From JALHVH01 sp964585685 (GTDB lineage: Bacteria; Acidobacteriota; Aminicenantia; Aminicenantales; Saccharicenantaceae): a stretch of DNA of 64,000 nt. Under the pieces are notes generated by a model. It had not been told where the DNA came from, made no database searches, and saw only the letters and a program-made list of their open reading frames with translations. The stretch's first letter is position 1, and every line of letters starts with the position of its first letter. The stretch spans positions 62,001 through 126,000 of the forward strand of contig CAZPEP010000064.1 in assembly GCA_964585685.1 (NCBI GenBank), in the 5' to 3' direction. This document shows positions 1 to 7,469 of the stretch, piece by piece. A program made the position numbers and the translations under genes.

Positions 1-195
1 GACTCGGGTCAGGACCTTCTGGATCGTGTGATGGACGCTCCGCCAGATCTCCTCGGGATCGTGCTCGACCCAGCCCGGCCTCGGGAAATACTGGGGGAAC
101 TCTTCGTAGGCCGACTCAGCCGCCCGCCCCCGCCTGTCATAGAGGACCGCGCGGCTCCCCGTCGTCCCCTGGTCGATGGCCAGGATGTATTTCAT
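1..195 (-). CDS. glpK: Glycerol kinase, N-terminal part (cut by window edge)
   Basis: Glycerol kinase phosphorylates glycerol with ATP to glycerol 3-phosphate in the cytosol. The 65 visible residues start MKYILAIDQGTTGSRAVLYD, the N-terminal ATP-binding strand of the FGGY kinase family, and continue with FPQYFPRPGWVEHDPEEIW, a segment typical of GlpK rather than of xylulose or ribulose kinases. The ATG lies one base beyond the stop of the upstream hydrolase, so the two are almost certainly co-transcribed and translationally coupled. A lipase that frees glycerol followed by glycerol kinase makes metabolic sense. The C-terminal two thirds, with the substrate and catalytic residues, lie outside the window. 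Confidence 0.93.
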   Translation of the reverse strand, partial: MKYILAIDQGTTGSRAVLYDRRGRAAESAYEEFPQYFPRPGWVEHDPEEIWRSVHHTIQKVLTRV

Positions 196-196
196 T

Positions 197-1009
197 TCAG
201 ACTCTCTGGTCGACCCAGGTCAGGATATCCTCGAAGACGTGCTCCCGGTCGAGTTCGATCGACAGGGCGTGACGCATTTCGGGATACTCGATGATCGTCT
301 TGTCGTCCGCCCCGAGCTTCGCGAAGACCTTGCGTGCGGCCCGTGGGTTAACGAGTTTATCCATGCCGGCGATCAGGAAGAGCGCTGGGACGCTGTGACC
401 CTTTGCCCGGCGCGACGCCGCCATTTGCTCCCCTAGGGCGTTCACCAGGAGTTCCAGGCTGGAGACACGCACTTCGTCGGGACAGGTATCCATGACCTCC
501 TGATACGCTGCGTCCCTAGTACACATCGCGGAAGTGAACGGGAGGGGGACGGTCTTGCGGGGATTGACCACCATCAGAAAAGGCATTGCCGCGTAAAAGA
601 AGATGGAAAATTTCAACCCGTTTTTGAAGGCCGGGGAGATGAGAACCTGACCGGCGAACCGGTCCGGATGCCTGGCGGCCAGATTGTAGACAACGAGCCC
701 GCCGAGGCTCTCGCCCAGGAGGAACACCTTCCGGCCCGGATTTTCCCGGACGGCCGTTTCGCTCAAGGCCAAGAGGTCCCGGTCCCAGACGCGGTAGGAA
801 TCGACGTGCCCCCGAGGCCTTTCCGGAGTCTGTCCAAAGCCCTTGAGCTCTATGCCGTAGGAGGCATAACCGTTCCGGGCCAGATGGGACGCCAGGAAAT
901 CCCAGCGCGCGGAATGGGCGCCGAGCCCATGGACCAACAAAAAAACCGCCTTGGCCGATGGGGCGACCCAGCGCCTGTAAAGGATGCCGGTGCCGGCGAG
1001 TTCGTTCAT
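197..1009 (-). CDS. Alpha/beta hydrolase, monoacylglycerol lipase-like
   Basis: Serine hydrolase of about 270 residues, close to the usual length of the monoacylglycerol lipase/lysophospholipase (Hydrolase_4) family. The oxyanion segment VHGLGAHSARW is near the N-terminus, the nucleophile elbow is GESLGG, and the acid and histidine are probably in AGMDKLVNP and EMRHALSIE near the C-terminus. There is no signal peptide, so it should be cytosolic and cleave mono- or lysoglycerides. I chose the ATG at 1007-1009; a GTG nine codons upstream lies inside a repeat and overlaps the -10 box. No Shine-Dalgarno precedes the ATG, and TATAAT ends 7 bases before it, so the mRNA may be leaderless. Glycerol kinase follows after one base, supporting a role in recycling glycerolipids. 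Confidence 0.85.
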   Translation of the reverse strand: MNELAGTGILYRRWVAPSAKAVFLLVHGLGAHSARWDFLASHLARNGYASYGIELKGFGQTPERPRGHVDSYRVWDRDLLALSETAVRENPGRKVFLLGESLGGLVVYNLAARHPDRFAGQVLISPAFKNGLKFSIFFYAAMPFLMVVNPRKTVPLPFTSAMCTRDAAYQEVMDTCPDEVRVSSLELLVNALGEQMAASRRAKGHSVPALFLIAGMDKLVNPRAARKVFAKLGADDKTIIEYPEMRHALSIELDREHVFEDILTWVDQRV

Positions 1010-1016
1010 GGCCGGG

Positions 1017-1045
1017 ATTATACAATAGGGGGACACAATACCAAA
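1017..1045 (-). promoter_or_regulatory. Promoter of the lipase-glpK operon
   Basis: On the minus strand a perfect TATAAT (1017-1022) is preceded at 16 bases by TTGGTA (1039-1044). The -35 box lies within the left arm of the inverted-repeat element at 1029-1123, so the repeat may have supplied part of the promoter. The -10 box ends 7 bases before the ATG at 1009, leaving no room for a ribosome binding site. Confidence 0.5.
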
Positions 1046-1123
1046 TTCCTAATTCCTAATTACGGTTTATCGCGGAGGGAGATCGCGAGGAACCAATAAT
1101 TCGGAATTTGGTATTATGTCCCC
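1029..1123. repeat. 95-bp element with 21-bp terminal inverted repeats
   Basis: The left arm (1029-1049) begins GGGGACACAATACC and the right arm (1103-1123) ends GGTATTATGTCCCC. The two 21-base arms are complementary except for one position. The interior is AT-rich with a smaller internal dyad around ATCGCG (1069-1087). No transposase ORF is present. The terminal sequence resembles REP/MITE-like palindromes I associate with IS200-type TnpA-REP (RAYT) transposases in environmental bacteria; that link is from memory and needs a search. It sits between the lipase and a decayed mobA fragment, in a region that has clearly suffered a deletion. Confidence 0.7.
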
Positions 1124-1142
1124 ATAAAGGTAACATTATTTT

Positions 1143-1376
1143 ATGCCCCGAAAATTGTCTTGCGACAACCGCCCGGTTTCGTTGATCGTCCTGGCGGGTG
1201 GTAAGAGCCGGCGGATGGGCGCTGACAAGGCAAACTTGCCTATTCCGGGGGGAACGCTCATCGGGAGGGTCCTCCGCCAGGTCGAAAGGATGTTCGACGA
1301 AATCCTCATCTCCGTTTCCAAGGGCCAGGGCTCCATGGCCGGGATCCTGGCGGGGTTGGAGGCCGCGAAGAACGAC
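1143..1376 (+). pseudogene. mobA: Truncated mobA (molybdenum cofactor guanylyltransferase) remnant
   Basis: The reading frame opens MPRKLSCDNRPVSLIVLAGG and continues GKSRRMGADKANLPI, the nucleotide-binding N-terminus of MobA, which attaches GMP to molybdopterin. It then reaches MAGILAGLEAAKND, a conserved segment that normally lies further along, so a stretch of roughly 15-20 residues appears to be missing inside. After about residue 78 the similarity stops: from about 1377 the DNA is the opposite-strand N-terminus of another gene. Intact MobA is about 190-200 residues, so this copy lacks more than half and cannot be functional. The frame stays open by chance to 1520. Confidence 0.8.
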
Positions 1377-1499
1377 GGCGGCGGCCGTGTCGTTCGGCCG
1401 GTCATCGCTCTCGATGCGGGTGAAGACGCCGTTCTTGACGGTAACCCGGAGCAGGCACCGGCCTCCGCAATTGTGGGAGGGGCATCCCGTCCGGATCAT
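1377..1499 (-). pseudogene. N-terminal remnant of a DMSO-reductase-family molybdopterin oxidoreductase
   Basis: Reading leftwards from the ATG at 1497-1499 the protein begins MIRTGCPSHNCGGRCLLRVT and continues VKNGVFTRIESDDRPND. This is the [4Fe-4S]-binding N-terminus of the bis-MGD (DmsA/Nar-like) family; cysteines 6, 11 and 15 are the first three cluster ligands. The frame departs from the family before the fourth cysteine, where it runs into the mobA fragment encoded on the other strand. Only about 40 of an expected 700 or more residues remain. mobA and a Mo-enzyme were probably convergent neighbours whose 3' halves were lost in one deletion. Confidence 0.75.
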
Positions 1500-1599
1500 G
1501 CGCTCCCCGGCATCCGCTGATCCGCGCCGGACGCTTCCTTTGGACCGCCTAATGTCCTATACTTGGCGGGAATCCGGTTCGGACATGGAGGGATTAACG

Positions 1600-2895
1600 A
1601 TGAACGATATCCCAAAACGAAGTTACCCCATGGTCGGCCTGATCTTCTTGATCTTCTTCGTCATCTCGCTCGTGACCAATGTCATCAGCGCCATCAATCC
1701 CGACGTCGGCCAGAGCTTTGGCCTCAGCCTGACATTGGTCGGCCTTCTGGCTTTTTCCTTCTTCATCGCCTACGGGGTCATGTCCATACCGGCCGGCCTG
1801 CTCCTCGAGAAATTCCGGGAGAAGCCGGTCATGATCGCCGCGTTCTCGCTGGCCGTCACCGGGGCTATGCTCATCTCCCTCGTTCCCAGCTATCCGGTCT
1901 TCCTGCTCTCGCTGTTCCTGATCGGATCCGGCATGGCCGCCCTCCAGGTCGCCATCAACCCCCTCCTCCGCGTCTCCGGCGGCGAGGAGCATTTCGCCTT
2001 TAATTCGGTCATGGCCCAGCTCATCTTCGGCAGTGCCTCCTTCCTCAGTCCGTTCATCTACACCTACTTCGTCCGGAACATCGGTCAAGCCGGGGGCGAG
2101 GACAAGCCTCTCATCGGCCTGATGTCGAAGCTCGTCCCGGCCCATCTTCCCTGGGTCTCCGTTTACTGTGTTTTTGCCGTCATTCTCGCCGCCATGATCG
2201 TGGTCATGGCCGCCGTCAGGTTCCCTCCCGTCGTCAAGAAGGAGGAGGAACGGGCCGGCGCCTGGGCGACCCATAAAGAGCTCTTCAAGAATAGGGTGGT
2301 CCTCCTCTACTTCCTGGGAATCTTCGCCTACGTCGGAACCGAGCAGGGCGTTTCGTTCTGGATCTCCAAGTTCCTCAATATCTACCACGGTTACGACCCC
2401 CAAACGATCGGCGCCAAGCGGGTTGCTCTCTTCTGGCTCCTGATGACCGTCGGCGGCATTCTCGGCCTCGTGCTCCTCAAGCTCTTCGACAGCCGGAAGG
2501 TCCTTGTCGGGTTCGCCGTCGCGGCGCTCGTCTTCCTCAGCCTGGCCCTCTTCGGGCCGGGGCCGTTGGCCCTGGTCATGTTCCCGCTGATGGGCTTCGC
2601 GGCCTCGGTCATGTGGCCGATCATCTTCTCGCTCGCCCTGAACTCCGTCTCGAGCCACCACGGCTCATTCTCCGGGATCCTCTGCACGGGCATCATCGGC
2701 GGGGCGCTCATCCCTCCGATCGTCGGCGCTCTCGGGGACGCTTTCGGCCTCCGTCAGGGGATGTTCTTCCTTTATCTGACCCTGGGCTACATCCTGAGCA
2801 TCGGCCTCTGGGCCAAGCCCCTCATCGCCAACGAGACCATCGCCGATAAGAAAAAGAAGCGGGCCGAAGCCCAAGCGGCGACCGGCGGGAACTGA
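1600..2895 (+). CDS. MFS sugar permease (FHS/FucP-like)
   Basis: A 431-residue integral membrane protein with about 12 hydrophobic segments in two halves separated by a charged loop (VKKEEERAGAWATHKELFKN). The length and the N-terminal IFFVISLVTNVISAINPDV segment fit the fucose/glucose-galactose:H+ symporter branch of the major facilitator superfamily. I chose the ATG at 1600 because GGAGGG (1587-1592) lies 7 bases upstream; the open frame extends further upstream only through the pseudogene region. A weak -10 candidate, TATACT, is at 1558-1563. A ROK-family sugar kinase follows after 10 bases, so the pair probably imports and phosphorylates a hexose or amino sugar. The exact sugar cannot be told from sequence. 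Confidence 0.88.
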   Translation: MNDIPKRSYPMVGLIFLIFFVISLVTNVISAINPDVGQSFGLSLTLVGLLAFSFFIAYGVMSIPAGLLLEKFREKPVMIAAFSLAVTGAMLISLVPSYPVFLLSLFLIGSGMAALQVAINPLLRVSGGEEHFAFNSVMAQLIFGSASFLSPFIYTYFVRNIGQAGGEDKPLIGLMSKLVPAHLPWVSVYCVFAVILAAMIVVMAAVRFPPVVKKEEERAGAWATHKELFKNRVVLLYFLGIFAYVGTEQGVSFWISKFLNIYHGYDPQTIGAKRVALFWLLMTVGGILGLVLLKLFDSRKVLVGFAVAALVFLSLALFGPGPLALVMFPLMGFAASVMWPIIFSLALNSVSSHHGSFSGILCTGIIGGALIPPIVGALGDAFGLRQGMFFLYLTLGYILSIGLWAKPLIANETIADKKKKRAEAQAATGGN

Positions 2896-2905
2896 GAGGC
2901 AGACC

Positions 2906-3745
2906 GTGTCCATCATCGGCGTCGATCTCGGCGGCACCAACGTCCGGGCCGGGCTCGTGGAGGACGGCAAGCTTGTCCGGGTCGTAACGGCGGCCATACG
3001 CGGCGATGGGACGGAGGCCGAGGTCCTCGAGGACGTCTGCGGAGTCATCAACCCCCTCGTCGGAAAGGGCCTAGAGGGCCTCGGCGTCGGCGTGCCCAGC
3101 ATCGTCGACCTCAAGGAAGGGATCGTCTACGACGTCCAGAACATCCGGTCCTGGAAAACGGTCCCCCTCAAGGCTATCCTCGAGCGGAAGTACGGACTCC
3201 CCTGTCATATCAACAACGACGCCAACTGCTTCGCGGCGGCCGAAAAGTATTTCGGCAAGGGGAAAACCTACGACAACATCGTCGGCCTCATCATGGGGAC
3301 AGGCCTCGGCGCCGGCATCATCGCCAACGGCAGGCTCTTCTCCGGGGCCAACTGCGGGGCCGGCGAATTCGGCATGATCGCCTACCTGGAGCATAACTAC
3401 GAATATTACGCGTGCGGTCAGTTCTTCCGACACGTCCACAACGCATCGGGCAAGGAGGTCGCGGAGCGCGCCGGGCAGGGAGATCCGGAGGCACTCGCCA
3501 TGTTTACCGAGTTCGGGAACCACCTCGGCCAGGCCATAAAAGCGATCCTCTACGCGGCCGACCCGGAGATCGTCATCCTCGGCGGCTCGGTCAGCCGGTC
3601 CTACGGGTTCTTCAAGGACGCGATGTGGCGGGCCGTGCAGGATTTCGCCTATGGCATCACCGTCCGGAAGATCAAGATCGAGGTCTCGGAGATCGAGAAC
3701 ATCGCCGTCCTCGGGGCGGCGGCCCTCACCCTAGACGCTCGATAG
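2906..3745 (+). CDS. ROK-family sugar kinase
   Basis: 279 residues, GTG start ten bases after the permease stop, preceded by GAGAGGC. The phosphate-binding motif DLGGTNVRAG is at residues 5-14, the catalytic Asp lies in HINNDANCFAAAE, and the glycine-rich ATP-binding segment is GTGLGAGII. ROK kinases phosphorylate glucose, ManNAc, GlcNAc, fructose or allose. The usual structural zinc motif (CxCGxxGC with an upstream His) is reduced to a single ACGQFF, so zinc binding is probably lost or altered. A repressor role is unlikely because there is no N-terminal helix-turn-helix. It most likely phosphorylates the sugar brought in by the preceding permease. Confidence 0.88.
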   Translation: MSIIGVDLGGTNVRAGLVEDGKLVRVVTAAIRGDGTEAEVLEDVCGVINPLVGKGLEGLGVGVPSIVDLKEGIVYDVQNIRSWKTVPLKAILERKYGLPCHINNDANCFAAAEKYFGKGKTYDNIVGLIMGTGLGAGIIANGRLFSGANCGAGEFGMIAYLEHNYEYYACGQFFRHVHNASGKEVAERAGQGDPEALAMFTEFGNHLGQAIKAILYAADPEIVILGGSVSRSYGFFKDAMWRAVQDFAYGITVRKIKIEVSEIENIAVLGAAALTLDAR

Positions 3746-3769
3746 ACTGAAGGCCGGGTTCGGGCCGGG

Positions 3770-5707
3770 CTATTTCTCGGAAGTCCGGCCGCCGTACGGT
3801 TCGACGGCGAGAGACGCCAGGACCTCGTCCAAAAGGGCGGCAGAGGTCCGGCCTTCCGTCATGACGACCCAGACATCGACGCCGTTCCGAAAGGCGGCGG
3901 CCGACTTCTCCGTTGCGTCCGCCCTCAAGGCGTCGAATCCGCGAAAGCGGAACGTCGTCCTCCGCCCTCCCTTGACATAGGAGGCCATCAGGATCTCGGT
4001 CCACGCCTTCGGGTCCTTATAGGGAGGCCATCCCTCCTGGAAGATCTGGGCCGACCGCCCGTCGGAGGACTTCAGGGCCACGACCGTCTTATCCGGCCAG
4101 ACCTTGTCCATGTCCGAAAAAGAGAACCCGGCGGGGGCGCGCACGCTCAGGCCGAGGCCGGGGTTCGCATATCTGTCGCCGTCCACCGTGTGTAACGGCG
4201 TGCCCGGCTCGAGACGCACCGTCTTCCCGTTCAGCCTGTATTCGAGGACATCGACGGCGATCGACCCGAAGAGTTGTTGGGCCGCAGCCAGGCTGTCGCC
4301 GGGTCCCGCGTCGAGCGACGATTCGGCGAAATAGAAACGCGCGGCGTCTGCGTCCCCGGGGCCGTTGACGGCGGCGTCCATTTGGACCCACGTCCCGTCG
4401 ACGAGCATCTCGGCCCAGGCGTGGCCGCCCCATATCCCGTTGAGATAGACGAGGCCCATAAGGTAGCGCGACGGGATGCCCGCCGCCCTGGCCAGGGTCG
4501 CGAGCAGGATGGCGTACTCGGCGCAGGTGCCACGGAGGTTGCGGATGACCTCGGAGGACGGGGCAAAGGCGATGCCGAGGTCGAAGGTCATGCGCGTGCT
4601 GACCCAGTCCTTGAGGAGGACCGCTTTGCGGAAAGGGTCCTTCTCGGAACCCACGATCTCCCGGGCCGTTTTTTGAACGAGCGCATCGCCCGTATCGAGA
4701 TACATGTTGGCCCTCAGGTCGGCCGGATCGGCTGTCGCGGTCCCGCGGCGCGAGATATCGGGCCTGTCAATCCTGAGGACGATCCGGCCCGGGGTCGTTT
4801 CAAGGACCGTCTGGCCCGGGCCGGCGAACGAAGGCCAGACCTGCCCGGGGCCCGTCGGGCGGCGGATGGCGAGGGTCAGGGATTCGATGAGCCGGGCCTG
4901 GGGAAGCCTGATGTTCGACCGGACCAGCGTTCGCGCATACTGTTCCTCGGGGATGCGCCCCGCGGCCGCAAGGTCGAGGGCCTCCTCCCGGGACGCGAGC
5001 ACGAAGGACATCTCTCCGAACGGCGAGACCGCCGAACTCCTGATCTGGTCCCCTTCGGCGTCCAGCCAGACGGTGCTCTCGACGGGATACTCGGCGTATC
5101 GCTCTAGGACCTTGAGGACGGGGAATCTCTTCCCGGCGATCTCGAGAGTTTCGCGGCCGACGACCGTCCGCGTCCCGCTCATGACGCGGTTGGTCTCGGT
5201 CGAATAGCTTTGGAAGCTTATCGTGTCGTTCTCCTTCGCGAGCCCGGCCCGGGACAGGGCCCTAACGCCCTCGGGGCCGAGGAGGACGCCCGAAAATGGC
5301 AGGCTCTTGACGAACGGGCTCCCCCCGGAGGATGTCGTGACGACAACCTCGTTCCCGGCGATCGCGGCCTCCGTTCGGACGGTCTGGGAGGAGAACGTCA
5401 ATTCGGAGACGAGCCTCTTCAGTCCCCTCGCCGCGGATTCCCAAGAATCGGAAGTTGAGGACATTGTCACCTTGCTGCCGAGGCGGTTCAGGACGATCAT
5501 CATCTCGTCGGTCGTCCGGACGAGCGCAAGGTTGTCCCCGTCCGCCCGGGTCATCTGGTGATAGTAGCCGACCTTCGCGCCGCCGAGGGAGATGATGAAC
5601 CAGCGGTCGCGGGCCGCCTGCTCCCGGCCGTGCGCCGAGAGAGGCAGGAAGACCATGAGGGCCAGCACGGAAGAGAGCCATTTCGTCCTCTGTTTAGCGA
5701 TCGACAT
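3770..5707 (-). CDS. Secreted transglutaminase-like domain protein
   Basis: A 645-residue protein with an N-terminal signal sequence (KWLSSVLALMVFLPLSAHG). Residues about 30-330 form an extracellular beta-rich region. A transglutaminase-like core follows, with the nucleophile in GTCAEYAILLA (Cys near 395), the histidine in GGHAWAEM and the aspartate in WVQMDAAVN; the triad is intact. The last 130 residues are another unassigned beta-rich domain. Such proteins act in the periplasm or at the surface as peptidases or peptide-processing enzymes; the substrate is unknown. The start at 5707 has GGAGG at 7 bases; the longer open frame upstream lacks coding character. The preceding small membrane protein gene lies about 100 bases away on the same strand. 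Confidence 0.82.
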   Translation of the reverse strand: MSIAKQRTKWLSSVLALMVFLPLSAHGREQAARDRWFIISLGGAKVGYYHQMTRADGDNLALVRTTDEMMIVLNRLGSKVTMSSTSDSWESAARGLKRLVSELTFSSQTVRTEAAIAGNEVVVTTSSGGSPFVKSLPFSGVLLGPEGVRALSRAGLAKENDTISFQSYSTETNRVMSGTRTVVGRETLEIAGKRFPVLKVLERYAEYPVESTVWLDAEGDQIRSSAVSPFGEMSFVLASREEALDLAAAGRIPEEQYARTLVRSNIRLPQARLIESLTLAIRRPTGPGQVWPSFAGPGQTVLETTPGRIVLRIDRPDISRRGTATADPADLRANMYLDTGDALVQKTAREIVGSEKDPFRKAVLLKDWVSTRMTFDLGIAFAPSSEVIRNLRGTCAEYAILLATLARAAGIPSRYLMGLVYLNGIWGGHAWAEMLVDGTWVQMDAAVNGPGDADAARFYFAESSLDAGPGDSLAAAQQLFGSIAVDVLEYRLNGKTVRLEPGTPLHTVDGDRYANPGLGLSVRAPAGFSFSDMDKVWPDKTVVALKSSDGRSAQIFQEGWPPYKDPKAWTEILMASYVKGGRRTTFRFRGFDALRADATEKSAAAFRNGVDVWVVMTEGRTSAALLDEVLASLAVEPYGGRTSEK

Positions 5708-5808
5708 CGCGGGCCTCCAAAAGCACAGGGTAGCACAGAGACCGCGAAGGGCAAAGAGATCCCCCGGGGGATGGCCCCCGCCGTCATCCCGGAAAGGGAA
5801 GGGAACGT

Positions 5809-6057
5809 CTACTTGGAGCCACCCGCCAGATCCTTCTCGAGCCGGGTGATCCTCTCGCGGAGGCCTTCCTTTTCGCCTCTTTTCCTCATCCAAAGCATCC
5901 GGATGAGGATGCCGGCCGCGCAGACAAGGATGAGGAAGCTCAACAGGGACGCGTGGAGGAACGGGATCCGGACGTTTTGCAGGACCGATAGGACTCCGGT
6001 ATCGTTCAGATAGGAAAGAATCGAGAGGATGACAAGCAAGAAGACCCACCAGATCAT
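5809..6057 (-). CDS. Small two-helix membrane protein with coiled-coil tail
   Basis: 82 residues. Hydrophobic helices are at about 2-14 and 37-55, followed by a charged, probably helical tail (RKRGEKEGLRERITRLEKDL) that would lie in the cytoplasm. A strong ribosome binding site (AGGAGGG) lies 5 bases before the ATG, which supports translation. No family is recognised. It sits between the lipocalin and the transglutaminase gene on the same strand and may be co-transcribed with either. Confidence 0.65.
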   Translation of the reverse strand: MIWWVFLLVILSILSYLNDTGVLSVLQNVRIPFLHASLLSFLILVCAAGILIRMLWMRKRGEKEGLRERITRLEKDLAGGSK

Positions 6058-6146
6058 GATACCCTCCTTTAGTTCCCTTGAAAGGTCTGAATATCACAGT
6101 GACGGGACGGAGTCAACAGAGCGGGGCGAGAAAGGGCGTCCGGGCC

Positions 6147-6677
6147 CTAGAAACAGCTCTGGTCGCTTGTGACGAGCCGGTTCATATCGAAGCCCTGTGC
6201 GGCCGCGCGCGCAACGATCTCCGCGTAAAGGGCCGGATCCATTCGCGGCGTCCGGGACAGGATCCAGAGATACTTGCGGGTGGGATCTCCAACGACGGCG
6301 TAACTGTAGTCTTCAGCCAGGTCGATGATCCAGTAGTTCCCCTTAAACGGCCAGAAGAACTGCACCTTGAGCCTGGCGTTACCGCTGTTCGCAACGACCC
6401 AGGCCTTTCCCCTAGCCTGCGTGACCTTGCCGTCCGCCCCGCCCCGGCGGCAGGTGTTGACGACCCGGACGTAGCCTTTGTCCGACAACTCGTATTCAGC
6501 CGTCGTGCAATGACAGCCCTTCTGGAATCTCTGGGAGAAGGCGGCGATCTCGAACCATTTCCCCATGTAGCGGGCAAGATCGACCTCTTTGACGGCTTCA
6601 ACGGGCAGCCGCTTGTCCCCGGAACCGGAGGTTGCCGCGACCAGGATCACGACGGACGCCAATCCTAGGATGTTCAT
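6147..6677 (-). CDS. Lipocalin (Blc/ApoD-like)
   Basis: A 176-residue exported lipocalin of the bacterial Blc type. A short hydrophobic leader (ILGLASVVILVAA) is followed by the diagnostic GxW motif in RYMGKWFEIAAF. Strands with VQFFWPFKGNYWIIDLAEDY and YAVVGDPTRKYLWILSRTP match the conserved Blc core. E. coli Blc is an outer-membrane lipoprotein that binds lysophospholipids; here no lipobox cysteine is visible, so this version is probably periplasmic and soluble. The start codon lies 6 bases after a GATAAT -10 box and has no Shine-Dalgarno, so the message may be leaderless. A role in lipid handling would fit the lipase, DAG kinase and PlsC genes elsewhere in the window. Confidence 0.88.
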   Translation of the reverse strand: MNILGLASVVILVAATSGSGDKRLPVEAVKEVDLARYMGKWFEIAAFSQRFQKGCHCTTAEYELSDKGYVRVVNTCRRGGADGKVTQARGKAWVVANSGNARLKVQFFWPFKGNYWIIDLAEDYSYAVVGDPTRKYLWILSRTPRMDPALYAEIVARAAAQGFDMNRLVTSDQSCF

Positions 6678-6683
6678 ACCTGC

Positions 6684-6712
6684 ATTATCTCATGGCCCGA
6701 TGCTCATGGCAA
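6684..6712 (-). promoter_or_regulatory. Promoter of the lipocalin gene
   Basis: Minus strand: TTGCCA (6707-6712), 17-base spacer, GATAAT (6684-6689). The -10 box ends 6 bases before the ATG at 6677, which predicts a leaderless transcript. Confidence 0.6.
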
Positions 6713-6956
6713 CAACCCCTCTCGCCCTCCCGGGTTCCCAACGCACGGGCCTCAGCCGTTTCCCGGCGGCGGGAGGGCTTTATAGCCTCAAGCTTCAACC
6801 TGAGCATCGATAAAGACGCAGGCTAAAGGCTGAGGCTACTTTCCCGGCCACCCTCCGATCTTGCCCATCTCGCTTTTCGCTATCTTCTCCCAGGCTCTAT
6901 TCGAGGCCTTGCAGCATTCCTCCGGTCTGGCTTGTCTTGCCAGTCTCGTTCTTCAA

Positions 6957-6985
6957 TTGACATGCCTTCGGCGGGCCGATAAAAT
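6957..6985 (+). promoter_or_regulatory. Promoter of the FTR-thioredoxin operon
   Basis: Consensus TTGACA (6957-6962), 17-base spacer, TAAAAT (6980-6985). The predicted leader to the ATG at 7041 is about 50 bases and carries a strong GGAGGGAGGG ribosome binding site. Confidence 0.7.
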
Positions 6986-7040
6986 GGGGTCGCGATTCGG
7001 AGCCGATGCAGAGACCCTGCGGATCGGAGGGAGGGACACG

Positions 7041-7469
7041 ATGAAAAGCTACTGGCGGTGTTTCGTCTGCAACGATATTCACTACGGATTCCGCCCTCCC
7101 GAAATCTGCCCGACGTGTAAGGTTAAGCACGCGTACGTCGAGGTCACGTCCGAAGAGGCTCGCAAGGTCGGGAGCCCGAGTTCGGTCGAGTTCGCCAAGG
7201 CCGATTTTCGGACCGCCATCGAGGCGTTCGCCGCCGCGAACGATTTCCAGGTCAATCCGGACCGGGCCAAGGTGGAGATGCTCCTCGAAGGGATCTTCAA
7301 CAACGAACGCAACCACGGCCTGAAGTTCTGCCCCTGCCGTCTGGCGTGCAAAGACTTCGAGGAGGACCTCAAGATCCTCTGCCCCTGCAATTTCCTGGTC
7401 CACGAGACCTATCAGGGCCGCGAGGACGGCGAGTGCTGGTGCGGCCTGTTTGTCAGGAGGACGCCATGA
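7041..7469 (+). CDS. Ferredoxin:thioredoxin reductase catalytic subunit with rubredoxin-like N-terminus
   Basis: 142 residues. Residues 1-35 carry two CxxC pairs (CFVC and CPTC) like a rubredoxin domain. The rest is the FTR catalytic chain: CPC, CPC and CWC motifs (FCPCRLACKD, ILCPCNFL, ECWCGLF) supply the [4Fe-4S] ligands and the redox-active disulfide. The enzyme uses ferredoxin electrons to reduce a thioredoxin. Fusion with a rubredoxin domain is known in anaerobes and presumably replaces or assists the electron donor. The start is fixed by GGAGGGAGGG just upstream and the promoter at 6957-6985. The stop overlaps the start of the next gene (ATGA), whose CPHC thioredoxin-like product is the likely electron acceptor. 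There is no variable FTR subunit beside it. Confidence 0.92.
   Translation: MKSYWRCFVCNDIHYGFRPPEICPTCKVKHAYVEVTSEEARKVGSPSSVEFAKADFRTAIEAFAAANDFQVNPDRAKVEMLLEGIFNNERNHGLKFCPCRLACKDFEEDLKILCPCNFLVHETYQGREDGECWCGLFVRRTP

Larger units (their letters stand above)
6678..7040. other. Intergenic region between divergent lipocalin and FTR genes
   Basis: No convincing gene. It holds the lipocalin promoter at its left end and the FTR promoter at 6957-6985. Between them lies an imperfect inverted repeat, TAGCCTCA (6782-6789) with TGAGGCTA (6831-6838), plus an extra AGGCTAAAGGCTGAGGCT stretch, which resembles a short palindromic repeat rather than a terminator because no T-run follows. Confidence 0.5.

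Noticed and set aside
1594..2661. A 355-codon open frame opposite the MFS permease
   Set aside because: It is the antisense of a clear permease; the acidic, low-complexity translation is typical of shadow frames in GC-rich DNA.
5708..6097. Upstream extension of the transglutaminase-like frame
   Set aside because: The extension overlaps the small membrane protein gene and precedes a clear signal peptide at 5707.
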